Below are positions 43,532 through 51,219 of a stretch of DNA of 64,000 nt, piece after piece; position 1 is the first letter of the stretch, and each line of letters starts with the position of its first letter. The notes under the pieces were generated by a model. The model was not told the DNA's origin, did no database searches, and worked only from the letters and a program-made list of their open reading frames with translations. The position numbers and the translations under genes were made by a program. This stretch comes from Hanamia caeni (lineage in GTDB: Bacteria; Bacteroidota; Bacteroidia; Chitinophagales; Chitinophagaceae): NCBI RefSeq assembly GCF_003721595.1, contig NZ_RJJR01000004.1, forward strand, positions 124,001 through 188,000. Reading direction: 5' to 3'.

Positions 43532-43636
43532 ATGAAACACATATTTACATTTACAAGAGCTGAAGTTGCAGGACTGGCTTTTATTTCAAGCGCTGCCATT
43601 GCTTCTTTTGTTTTCTCAATAACTCATTTTATGTAG
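43532..43636 (+). CDS. Possible 34-residue single-helix membrane peptide
   Basis: The frame encodes 34 residues: a basic start, MKHIFTFTRAE, and a hydrophobic helix of about 20 residues (VAGLAFISSAAIASFVFSI). It lies alone between two genes and is followed 35 nt later by a strong terminator, which supports a short transcript of its own. No family is recognised. Small hydrophobic peptides like this are often missed by gene callers. Confidence 0.5.
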   Translation: MKHIFTFTRAEVAGLAFISSAAIASFVFSITHFM

Positions 43637-43671
43637 GCGATAATGCGAAAAGCCATCTTAGTTTTTTCTTT

Positions 43672-43711
43672 AAGCAACATTGATAATCAAAATGTCAAAT
43701 GTTGCTTTTTT
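43672..43711 (+). terminator. Terminator after the small membrane peptide gene
   Basis: AAGCAACATT (43672-43681) pairs with AATGTTGCTT (43698-43707), and a run of T follows to 43711. Confidence 0.85.
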
Positions 43712-43789
43712 ATTACAGCAATTTTCTGCATTGCTTGCGCGGGCAAATATTTATCATAGCTTTATACTATCCGTTCAAAAATAAATTTT

Positions 43790-44278
43790 ATGAAAATGAA
43801 ATTTTTAATGTTGCTTTTATTTGGATTCGGCTCATTAGCAGCAAGCGCCCAACAAATCCAGGAAAATGAAAAGCAGTTTGCCGTCTCAAATCCGGATTCG
43901 GTGTTCACAGGTACGATTATTATTGATAAGGAAAACCGCACCAAAATATTTTTAACCGGTTTTCAACAAACCGTTGATTCCGCCGGATTTTTTATTACCA
44001 CTTATACCTTTGGCTCCAAAAATTACCGGCCAGCCTTTGATATTAATATCCGCATGAAATTTGACAATCCTCTTATTCCCGACGGACCCATTGGTTTTCA
44101 ATATGGCTCTGTTGGTGTAGGAAGATATTCCGGTGCTGGAGCATTACAAAATAATAATTCATTTTTATACTTGCGGGGCCAGATGACCGCGCAAGGCCGT
44201 CATTTTTATATTAAAGTAAAAAGCAGCCAAAAAATTAATGCCACTATTGCCGGCGTTGATGGACAGGCAAATTTTTAA
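43790..44278 (+). CDS. Secreted protein of unknown function
   Basis: The 162-residue protein has a signal peptide (MKMKFLMLLLFGFGSLAASA, cleaved before QQ). A beta-rich body follows, with SVFTGTIIIDKENRTKIFLTG and FFITTYTFGSKNYRPAFDINIRM. It has no cysteine or type IX tail and no recognised family. It is convergent with the Nudix regulator gene, with 18 nt between stops. A periplasmic location is likely. Confidence 0.7.
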   Translation: MKMKFLMLLLFGFGSLAASAQQIQENEKQFAVSNPDSVFTGTIIIDKENRTKIFLTGFQQTVDSAGFFITTYTFGSKNYRPAFDINIRMKFDNPLIPDGPIGFQYGSVGVGRYSGAGALQNNNSFLYLRGQMTAQGRHFYIKVKSSQKINATIAGVDGQANF

Positions 44279-44296
44279 GATAATTCAAATCAGCTA

Positions 44297-45016
44297 CTAT
44301 TGATGTGGATTTTGAATCAGATGGTCAGGGTTTGGAATGAAATTAAGGAAGGCGTGAAAATTGGTGATGTAATTTTTTTTGTTCAGTTTGTAATAAAAGG
44401 CTCCTTTTTTTGAAGATGATTTATCCTTGTCTTTTTGTTTAACTAAAAGCCCGGTAGAAAGCACTTTGCGGCTAAAATTCCTTTTGTCAAATGTGGCCGC
44501 ATATACGTCTTCGTACAAATCATGCAATTGCGGCATCGTAAATTTTTCAGGCAGCAATTCAAATAATATAGGGTGAAGAGAAGCCTTATATCGTAAATTG
44601 GTTCGGGCAAGCTTCACCATTTGTGTATGGTCAAAAATAAGGTTGGGTGCATTATTGAAAGAAAACCACCCTGCATTATATTGAGTACTTATCTGGCGCT
44701 GGTATTTATGAATATCAATAAGCGCAAAATAGGTCACACTAAAAGTCCGTTCAATCGGGTCGCGGTCAGGGTGGCCGAATGTTTGCAGTTGCTCCAGGTA
44801 CACCCCATACAATCCTGTTAGCTGGTGAAGTATTCTTTTGGCCGCTTCGTCCAGGCTTTCGGTGGATTGAACGAAACCACCCATCAGGCTCCATTCACCT
44901 CTTTTGGGCTGGAAGCCTCTTTTTATCAGTAAAAGTTTCAGGTGCTCCCCGTCAAAGCCGAAAATAATTACATCCACAGCTACCAGGTAATGTTTTTGTC
45001 CCGGGTAATGAGTCAT
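44297..45016 (-). CDS. Nudix-domain transcriptional regulator (NrtR/AraR-like)
   Basis: The 239-residue protein has an N-terminal Nudix-like domain (about 1-140) and a C-terminal winged-helix DNA-binding domain (about 150-225, EKFTMPQLHDLYEDVYAATFDKRNFSRKVL). In the Nudix box the catalytic RExxEE is degraded: GFVQSTESLDEAAKRILHQLTG reads RILHQL. It should therefore bind a ligand rather than hydrolyse it, as in NrtR-type regulators. In Bacteroidota this family controls NAD or sugar (for example arabinose) genes. The target genes are not adjacent, so its regulon is unknown. Confidence 0.85.
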   Translation of the reverse strand: MTHYPGQKHYLVAVDVIIFGFDGEHLKLLLIKRGFQPKRGEWSLMGGFVQSTESLDEAAKRILHQLTGLYGVYLEQLQTFGHPDRDPIERTFSVTYFALIDIHKYQRQISTQYNAGWFSFNNAPNLIFDHTQMVKLARTNLRYKASLHPILFELLPEKFTMPQLHDLYEDVYAATFDKRNFSRKVLSTGLLVKQKDKDKSSSKKGAFYYKLNKKNYITNFHAFLNFIPNPDHLIQNPHQ

Positions 45017-45112
45017 ATTTTATTTTTAATGAAATAAAAAATTATAATTGTCAAATTTATAGAATCTAAAAGGATGATTTTAAATAAGTCATAAAATTTA
45101 TAGAACGCCGGC

Positions 45113-45592
45113 CTATTTCTTAATTGATAATTTTATTTTCTCGGCTAATTCTTCAAGCAAAGGCGCCTGGCCTGCTAAAATTTTCTTTCTTGCCTCTTCA
45201 AACGAAAACCATTCTCCTTTATCCACCTCGGCAAAGGATTGGATTTTTCCGGATTTGGGAGGCCATTCCATGTCAAACGAATTGCTCTTTATTTTATCAA
45301 AATTAAAATCAGTTTCAGCCGCCCAGGCAATCACTTTTTTGCCAGGATTTTGCATCACCTCTTTTAATTGTATAAAATTTTCTGGCGGAATGGTAATTTC
45401 AATTCCGGTTTCTTCTGCTATCTCACGCTTTGCAGCCACAAAAGGATTTTCTTCTTTTTCAATTTCACCTTTAGGTATCGACCACGCACCGGTATCCTTT
45501 TTTTGCCAAAACGGCCCGCCCGGATGTACTAAAAAATATTCAGGGATATTATTTTTTATCCTGTAAAAAAGAAAGCCTGCACTCAGTTTCAT
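45113..45592 (-). CDS. Nudix hydrolase
   Basis: The 159-residue protein has an intact Nudix box, GEIEKEENPFVAAKREIAEETGIEI (residues about 42-66), with all metal-binding glutamates. The preceding segment HPGGPFWQKKDTGAWSIPKG resembles diadenosine tetraphosphate and related NTP pyrophosphohydrolases. It hydrolyses a nucleoside diphosphate derivative, but the exact substrate is uncertain. The gene is next to, but not clearly co-transcribed with, the Nudix-type regulator (96 nt apart). Confidence 0.87.
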   Translation of the reverse strand: MKLSAGFLFYRIKNNIPEYFLVHPGGPFWQKKDTGAWSIPKGEIEKEENPFVAAKREIAEETGIEITIPPENFIQLKEVMQNPGKKVIAWAAETDFNFDKIKSNSFDMEWPPKSGKIQSFAEVDKGEWFSFEEARKKILAGQAPLLEELAEKIKLSIKK

Positions 45593-45612
45593 CTTAAAAA
45601 TTGTGCTTTAAT

Positions 45613-45645
45613 AGTAAACGAATAAATAGCGTGGATTTTTATATT
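45613..45645 (+). repeat. Dispersed AT-rich repeat, copy upstream of the cysteine desulfurase gene
   Basis: The segment reads AGTAAACGAATAAATAGC and then GGATTTTTATATT. It differs from the unit at 13411 by a few bases and lies in the divergent region between the Nudix and desulfurase genes. Confidence 0.5.
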
Positions 45646-45756
45646 GCTACCACGTCGGCCTTGAAATTTTTTATAAAAATAATTGCTCGCGGAAAAAATC
45701 ACTTCAAATTTAATCCAATTGAATTTTTTATTGAAAAACACTCAAGGCCTTTCAAG

Positions 45757-45764
45757 TACTTTTG
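45757..45764 (+). promoter_or_regulatory. -7 promoter element of the cysteine desulfurase gene
   Basis: TACTTTTG matches TAnnTTTG and ends 12 nt before the ATG at 45777. The nearest TTG is at a 23-nt spacing, so the -33 box is weak. Confidence 0.5.
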
Positions 45765-45776
45765 TTTAAAAATCAA

Positions 45777-46925
45777 ATGCTCCATTTCCCTATTTATCTT
45801 GATAATAATGCTACTACGCCGGTGGATGAGCGGGTGCTGGAAAAAATGATTCCATTTTTTACGCGATATTTTGGAAATGCTGCCAGCCACAGCCATGTGT
45901 TTGGATGGCAAGCCGAAGAGGCGGTTAAGATTGCAAGAGAGCAGGTGGCCGGATTAATAAATGCCGAGCCTTCGGAAATAATTTTCACGTCAGGTGCAAC
46001 AGAGTCTGACAACCTGGTGTTAAAAGGTATCTACGAGATGCATGCCGCAAAAGGAAATCATATCATCACGGCAAAAACCGAGCACAAGGCCGTTCTTGAT
46101 ACCTGTAAGCATTTGGAAAAACTTGGCGCGGAAGTTACTTACCTTGATGTAAATAGTGAAGGACTGATTGATACAAATGAATTAGAAAAAAATATAAGAC
46201 CTGAAACTATTTTAATTGCTATTATGTATGCTAATAATGAAACCGGGGTGATACAGCCCGTCGGGGATATCAGCGCTGTCGCAAAAGAAAATAGAATTCT
46301 CTTTTTCAGTGATGCAACCCAGGCTGTAGGTAAAATTCCGGTTGATGTTATTAAAGATAATATTGATGTGATGGCTTTTTCTGCCCATAAAATGTATGGC
46401 CCAAAAGGAGTTGGCGCTTTGTATGTACGGAGAAAAAATCCAAAAGTGCGAATGGTGGCTCAGATAGATGGCGGAGGTCATGAAAGGGGCATGCGTAGCG
46501 GAACCTTAAATGTGCCGGGAATTGCAGGTTTAGGAATGGCTTGCGAGCTATGCAAAGTGGGCATGAAAGCCGAGACTCAAAGAATTTCGGATTTGCGCGA
46601 CAAGCTAGAGCAAGAGCTATTAAATATTAAGGGAACATCTGTAAATGGAAGCAGGTTACACAGATTACCAAATACTACCAATCTTAGTTTTGAAAACACG
46701 GATAATGCCGCCATCATGAAAAAATTCAGCCACCAGATAGCATTAAGCTCAGGTTCTGCTTGTACATCCGCCTCGACAAGTCCATCTTTTGTTTTAAAAG
46801 CAATGGGATTAACCGATGAAGCCGCCTTTTCTAGCTTACGGTTTGCGTTAGGAAGATTTACTACTGAAGAAGAGATTGATTTCACCATTCAGCAATTTCA
46901 ACAGTTGACCGTTGGTGGTTGTTAA
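45777..46925 (+). CDS. Cysteine desulfurase (NifS/IscS family)
   Basis: From the ATG at 45777 the protein has 382 residues. It is a PLP enzyme that removes sulfur from cysteine for iron-sulfur clusters and thiolated cofactors. Key features are YLDNNATTPVD, TSGATESDNLVLKG, the HK pair in AKTEHKAVLDTC, the PLP-lysine loop FSAHKMYGPKGVGA and the active-site cysteine in SSGSACTSAS. The TTG at 45762 is rejected because it overlaps the -7 promoter element. An IscA-type scaffold gene follows 80 nt downstream with a separate -7 element, so the two form a small iron-sulfur locus. Confidence 0.94.
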   Translation: MLHFPIYLDNNATTPVDERVLEKMIPFFTRYFGNAASHSHVFGWQAEEAVKIAREQVAGLINAEPSEIIFTSGATESDNLVLKGIYEMHAAKGNHIITAKTEHKAVLDTCKHLEKLGAEVTYLDVNSEGLIDTNELEKNIRPETILIAIMYANNETGVIQPVGDISAVAKENRILFFSDATQAVGKIPVDVIKDNIDVMAFSAHKMYGPKGVGALYVRRKNPKVRMVAQIDGGGHERGMRSGTLNVPGIAGLGMACELCKVGMKAETQRISDLRDKLEQELLNIKGTSVNGSRLHRLPNTTNLSFENTDNAAIMKKFSHQIALSSGSACTSASTSPSFVLKAMGLTDEAAFSSLRFALGRFTTEEEIDFTIQQFQQLTVGGC

Positions 46926-46963
46926 ATGTAGCGCTGATTGTAGAAATTTGGCAAAGGGATGCG

Positions 46964-46971
46964 TATTTTTG
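46964..46971 (+). promoter_or_regulatory. -7 promoter element of the IscA-like gene
   Basis: TATTTTTG matches TAnnTTTG, 34 nt before the ATG. The TTTG upstream is only 13 nt away, so the spacing is not ideal. Confidence 0.4.
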
Positions 46972-47005
46972 CAAGATAAATTTTGATGTTTAAAACGAAT
47001 CTTTT

Positions 47006-47335
47006 ATGATTTTTATAAGCGACAAAGCAAAAGAAAGGGTAATTAACCTTATGGAAGAAAAAAATCTTTCTCCTGCTGAATTTTTTTTACGGGTTAGCGT
47101 GCAAAGTGGCGGTTGCTCGGGTTTGAGCTATAAAATGGATTTTGAAAATGAATTGAAACCAAAAGACCAGGAGTTTGAAGATAAAGGAATTAAAATAGTT
47201 ACAGATCTCAAAAGTTTTTTATACCTCGTGAATACTACTCTTGAATTTAGTGATGGGCTTAATGGAAAAGGTTTTTATTTTAATAACCCCAATGCCAGCC
47301 GCAGTTGTGCCTGTGGTGAGAGTTTTAGCGTATAA
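47006..47335 (+). CDS. IscA/ErpA-type iron-sulfur cluster assembly protein
   Basis: The 109-residue protein matches the A-type carrier family. The three conserved cysteines are C37 in QSGGCSGL and C101 and C103 in RSCACGESFSV. They accept and deliver iron-sulfur clusters. It lies downstream of the cysteine desulfurase, which supplies the sulfur. Length is normal (about 107-115). A strong terminator follows. Confidence 0.93.
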   Translation: MIFISDKAKERVINLMEEKNLSPAEFFLRVSVQSGGCSGLSYKMDFENELKPKDQEFEDKGIKIVTDLKSFLYLVNTTLEFSDGLNGKGFYFNNPNASRSCACGESFSV

Positions 47336-47356
47336 GTTTAGAATATAAATTAAATG

Positions 47357-47386
47357 AAAAAATCCCCGTTGCACAGGGATTTTTTT
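47357..47386 (+). terminator. Terminator after the IscA-like gene
   Basis: AAAAATCCC and GGGATTTTT form the stem around CGTTGCACA, and a T-run follows to about 47387. The rest of the gap to gldF at 47677 is AT-rich and holds no gene I can support. Confidence 0.85.
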
Positions 47387-47676
47387 TATTTCGTTTTGGC
47401 AAAAATTCCAGTTCGTTTTGATACCAATATTTTTTAAAAAACATTGGAAAGATTGCTTTTCAAACAATAATAACAAAAAAACTTAATGGAAATTTTTGAA
47501 TGAAAACAATAAAAAAATAATCAAGCAATACATTAACAATAAAGAGACAAACAAGTTTGTTAAAACGCTGCACTATTAACTTAAATTTCTGAAAATTTTT
47601 TTAATTTTTTTTTTGAAGGCACTTTTAGCCGGAAATATTAATTATTTTTCTTCGCTTATATTGCAGGTTTATAAGA

Positions 47677-48399
47677 ATGATATCAATTGCTAAAAAGGAA
47701 TTTTACCAGTTTTTCAGTAGCCTGACAGGGTATATTACTATTATTTTATTTTTATTGGTGAATGCTATCTATCTTTTTGTATTAAAGGATAGCAATATTT
47801 TTGATTTTGGGTATGCAACGCTCAGCTCATTTTTTGATTTGGCCCCCTGGGTATTTATCTTTTTAATTCCTGCCCTGGGCATGCGAAGCTTTGCTGATGA
47901 ATTTAAATCGGGAACTTTTGAAACACTAAAGACCAGCCCGCTTACCAAATGGCAAATTGTTGGGGGGAAATATGTAGCAATACTTGCTGTCATCGTAATC
48001 GCTTTAATTCCTACTTTTTTATATATAATTACTATTCATTCTCTTTCCTCCTCCGGCGGAATTGATAGCGGCGCCATCACCGGCAGCTATATTGGTTTAT
48101 TTTTCCTGGCATCAGTTTTTGCAGCCATTACGCTATGGTGCTCGGGCCTTACTTCTAATGCGGTTATCGCATTTTTATTGAGCGCATTTGCCTGCATCGT
48201 TTTATATTTTGGATTTAGCGCCATCAGTAAACTTCCTGTTTTTTCGGGAAACGCAGATTATTATATAGAAATGATTGGCATTGATTTTCATTACCAGAGT
48301 ATAAGCCGCGGAGTGCTGGATACAAGAGATATCGTCTATTTTGTAAGCGTGATATTTTTATTTCTTTTTTCAACCCAGAAAATTTTAATTAAAAAATAA
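47677..48399 (+). CDS. gldF: Gliding motility ABC transporter permease GldF
   Basis: The 240-residue protein has six predicted membrane helices and the ABC-2-type permease pattern MISIAKKEFYQFFSSLTGYI, then GMRSFADEFKSGTFETLKTSPLTKWQIVGGKYVA. In Flavobacterium, GldF works with GldG and the ATPase GldA in gliding motility and biofilm traits. It is followed 10 nt later by gldG. The ATPase gldA is not in the window. In Chitinophagaceae the pair is retained even in non-gliding species, so motility is not proven by its presence. Confidence 0.9.
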   Translation: MISIAKKEFYQFFSSLTGYITIILFLLVNAIYLFVLKDSNIFDFGYATLSSFFDLAPWVFIFLIPALGMRSFADEFKSGTFETLKTSPLTKWQIVGGKYVAILAVIVIALIPTFLYIITIHSLSSSGGIDSGAITGSYIGLFFLASVFAAITLWCSGLTSNAVIAFLLSAFACIVLYFGFSAISKLPVFSGNADYYIEMIGIDFHYQSISRGVLDTRDIVYFVSVIFLFLFSTQKILIKK

Positions 48400-48409
48400 G
48401 CCGCCGATA

Positions 48410-50104
48410 ATGAAACCTCTTACAAATAAAAAATGGTGGTGGCTTATCCTTATTATTGCTGTGGTTTTAATAAACTATATCGCCTCAGTTTTTCACGAGA
48501 GAATCGATCTGACCAATGAAAAACGCTTTTCCATTTCACAGCCTGTTAAGGCATTGCTGCGAACCATCAATCAAAAGATGGAGATTTATATTTTTTTAAG
48601 AGGCGATATTCCTGCCGGCTTTAAAAAATTATCTGTTTCTGCGCAGGAAACATTGCAGGAATTCCAGGAATATTCTAATGGGAACATTCATTATAAACTG
48701 ATATCGGCAGATGAAAAAATTCCGGGAACGGAAAAATCCTTTGGCGATTCACTTGCCTCGCTCGGGCTTGTGCCCATCAATTTAAAAGTGCAGCTCAAAG
48801 AAGGAGAGCAATCGCAATATATTTATCCGGCAGCCTTAATCAGCTACCAGGGCAAATTGCAGCCTGTAAATTTATACCCAGGTTCCAATAAATTTATTAC
48901 GGCTCCGGAACTTAACAGCGCCGAAGCATTGTTGGAATATAATTTCGCCAGCGGCATAGAAAAAATTTCAAATCCACAAAAGCCGCTGGTAGCTTATGCT
49001 GTAGGAAACGGCGAACCAATCGGCCCTGAAACATATGATTTGGTTGAAAATGTATTGAAGAAGAATTACCAACTTTTCATGATGGATTTGCAAAAAGAAG
49101 CGGTGATTCCGGATACATTTAAGCTGCTGCTAATCGTAAAGCCTTCTTTGTCTTTTTCTGAAGAAGAAAAATTAAAAATTGACCAGTATGTAATGCGCGG
49201 TGGAAAATTATTATTTTTTGTTGATCGCCTGAACGCTGAAGCAGATAGTCTTCAGTTAAAAAATGAAGTGATAGCTTACGACAGGAATTTAAATCTACAG
49301 GATTTGCTTTTTAAATATGGGACCCGGGTTAATCCTGATCTTTTAATGGATCTTCAATGCGACTTTTTACCCTTTAGTGTAAATGGGAAAGATCAATTTG
49401 AATTTTTACATTGGAATTATTTCCCTCTTTTTGAGTCGCCTCAAAATAGTGTAATCAATAAAAACCTTGGCCTGGTGGAAGGAAAATTTGTCAATACAAT
49501 CGACACGGTAAGCGCGCCGGGTATTACGAAAACTATTTTATTAAAATCCTCTTCCAACTCACGGACGATTGAGACGCCTGCCCTTATCAGCGGCGCTGAA
49601 AACCGGAATGCACCGGAGGATGCCGCTTTTAATAAAAGTGGCTTAATAGCAGGTGTTTTGCTGGAAGGAAAGTTTTCTTCACTTTATAAAAACCGAATCA
49701 GCCGTCAGCAGATGGATTCTTTAAATTTATATGGAGTGCCTTTCCGCAGTGAAAATATTGAGAACAATAAAATGATAATTGTGGCCGATGGAGATATTGT
49801 GCTCAACGGTTCTTACAAAAATCAATTGTTGCCAATGGGCGTGAATCCTTACACTGTTGGCACCCAATACGAATACCAGTTTGCCAATCGCCAGTTTGTA
49901 ATTAATTGTATGGAATATCTGGTGAACGATGCGGGCCTGGCCGAGGCCAAATCAAAAGATTACAAGCTGCGCCTGCTCGATCCTAAAAAAACAACTGAAC
50001 AGCGCGGTTTGTGGGAATTGTTGAACATTGTGTTGCCTGTACTTCTTATTATAATTTTTGGTTTGGTTTACCAGGCAATACGAAAAAGAAAATATACGGT
50101 GTGA
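48410..50104 (+). CDS. gldG: Gliding motility-associated ABC transporter substrate-binding protein GldG
   Basis: The 564-residue protein has a membrane helix at the N-terminus (about 10-28) and one at the C-terminus (about 535-558). Between them is a large periplasmic part with the GldG/ABC-type uncharacterised domain, including RIDLTNEKRFSISQPVKALL, IYIFLRGDIPAGFKKLS and IVKPSLSFSEEEKLKIDQYVM. It is co-transcribed with gldF, with a 10-nt gap. The two are usually considered subunits of the same transporter with GldA. Confidence 0.92.
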   Translation: MKPLTNKKWWWLILIIAVVLINYIASVFHERIDLTNEKRFSISQPVKALLRTINQKMEIYIFLRGDIPAGFKKLSVSAQETLQEFQEYSNGNIHYKLISADEKIPGTEKSFGDSLASLGLVPINLKVQLKEGEQSQYIYPAALISYQGKLQPVNLYPGSNKFITAPELNSAEALLEYNFASGIEKISNPQKPLVAYAVGNGEPIGPETYDLVENVLKKNYQLFMMDLQKEAVIPDTFKLLLIVKPSLSFSEEEKLKIDQYVMRGGKLLFFVDRLNAEADSLQLKNEVIAYDRNLNLQDLLFKYGTRVNPDLLMDLQCDFLPFSVNGKDQFEFLHWNYFPLFESPQNSVINKNLGLVEGKFVNTIDTVSAPGITKTILLKSSSNSRTIETPALISGAENRNAPEDAAFNKSGLIAGVLLEGKFSSLYKNRISRQQMDSLNLYGVPFRSENIENNKMIIVADGDIVLNGSYKNQLLPMGVNPYTVGTQYEYQFANRQFVINCMEYLVNDAGLAEAKSKDYKLRLLDPKKTTEQRGLWELLNIVLPVLLIIIFGLVYQAIRKRKYTV

Positions 50105-50123
50105 AGAATAGAAAATATTTCAC

Positions 50124-50158
50124 AGTGAACAAACAAATAAATGCGTTTTTTATTTTGC
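50124..50158 (+). repeat. Dispersed AT-rich repeat, copy between gldG and the TerC-like gene
   Basis: The segment reads AGTGAACAAACAAATAAATG and then TTTTTTATTTTG. A small hairpin (AGCAAA/TTTGCT, 50190-50206) follows. Confidence 0.45.
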
Positions 50159-50295
50159 TTTTTGTAAATCTCTGGTAAAGAAATCGTGAAGCAAAAATGC
50201 TTTGCTGCCAACAATTTTTGGCTCAATCACCATTTTCAGTTTTTTTTATTTCCGTACTTTACATTTTCTACCTTAAGTAAAAGACAACAGGAATT

Positions 50296-51219
50296 ATGAC
50301 AGCGACAGCATGGACTTATCTTATTTTCATCATTGTATTAGTGGTTGCTGTTGTTATAGACCTCGGGCTTTTCAGTAAAAAAGGAAAATCAATTTCAATA
50401 AAACAGGCCTTTTACCAAACAGCCTTTTGGGTTATATTAGGACTTTCGTTTTTCGTTTTTGTTTGGTTTGAAGATGGCCAGCAGGCAAGTCTCGAATATA
50501 TCAGCGCCTATCTTATGGAATGGGGATTGAGCATCGATAATATTTTTGTGTTCATACTTATATTCGCGTATTTCAAAATTCCAGGCAGGCATATTAACCG
50601 TGTGCTGCTTTTGGGAATTCTAATAGCCATTGTGCTGCGCATTGTATTTATTACTATCGGCATCTCGCTCGTTATTAAATTTCATTGGATACTCTATATC
50701 TTCGGCGCTTTGCTGATTTATACAGGCATTAAAATGTTTGTGGTAGATTCTGAAGCTGAATTTGATCCCAAAGAAAATGCAGTTTATAAAGTACTTAATA
50801 AGGTTCTGCCGATTTCACATGATCACACGAGTGGAAAATTTACACAAAGAATAAATGGCAAAAAATATTACACGCTTCTTTTTGTGGTAATGGTAATGCT
50901 CGCCGCTACGGATCTTGTTTTTGCTTTCGATTCTATTCCGGCGGTGTTTGCAATAACTCAAAACAAAATGGTGATTTATACTTCAAATATTTTTGCAGTT
51001 TTGGGATTGCGATCACTGTTTTTTCTTTTAAAAAATTCTTTCGATAAGTTTAAATATTTAAAAGAAGGCATCGCAATCATTCTTATTTTTATCGGAACAA
51101 AAATGCTGATAGAATATTTCGGAATCAAATTGCATATTGCTGTTTCTCTTGCTGTCATTATCCTTTGCCTTGGCGGATCCGTTTTATTTTCTATTTATAA
51201 AAACAGACAAAAACATTGA
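50296..51219 (+). CDS. TerC/Alx family membrane protein
   Basis: The 307-residue protein has eight or nine hydrophobic helices and the TerC pattern, with LEYISAYLMEWGLSIDNIFVFILI and ATDLVFAFDSIPAVFAIT, each holding a membrane Asp. The family is tied to metal (manganese) efflux and tellurite resistance in other bacteria; Alx and MntX-like roles are possible. No manganese riboswitch (yybP-type) is visible upstream. Its stop overlaps the TTG start of the MurF-alanine racemase gene by 4 bases, so translation is coupled. Confidence 0.88.
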   Translation: MTATAWTYLIFIIVLVVAVVIDLGLFSKKGKSISIKQAFYQTAFWVILGLSFFVFVWFEDGQQASLEYISAYLMEWGLSIDNIFVFILIFAYFKIPGRHINRVLLLGILIAIVLRIVFITIGISLVIKFHWILYIFGALLIYTGIKMFVVDSEAEFDPKENAVYKVLNKVLPISHDHTSGKFTQRINGKKYYTLLFVVMVMLAATDLVFAFDSIPAVFAITQNKMVIYTSNIFAVLGLRSLFFLLKNSFDKFKYLKEGIAIILIFIGTKMLIEYFGIKLHIAVSLAVIILCLGGSVLFSIYKNRQKH

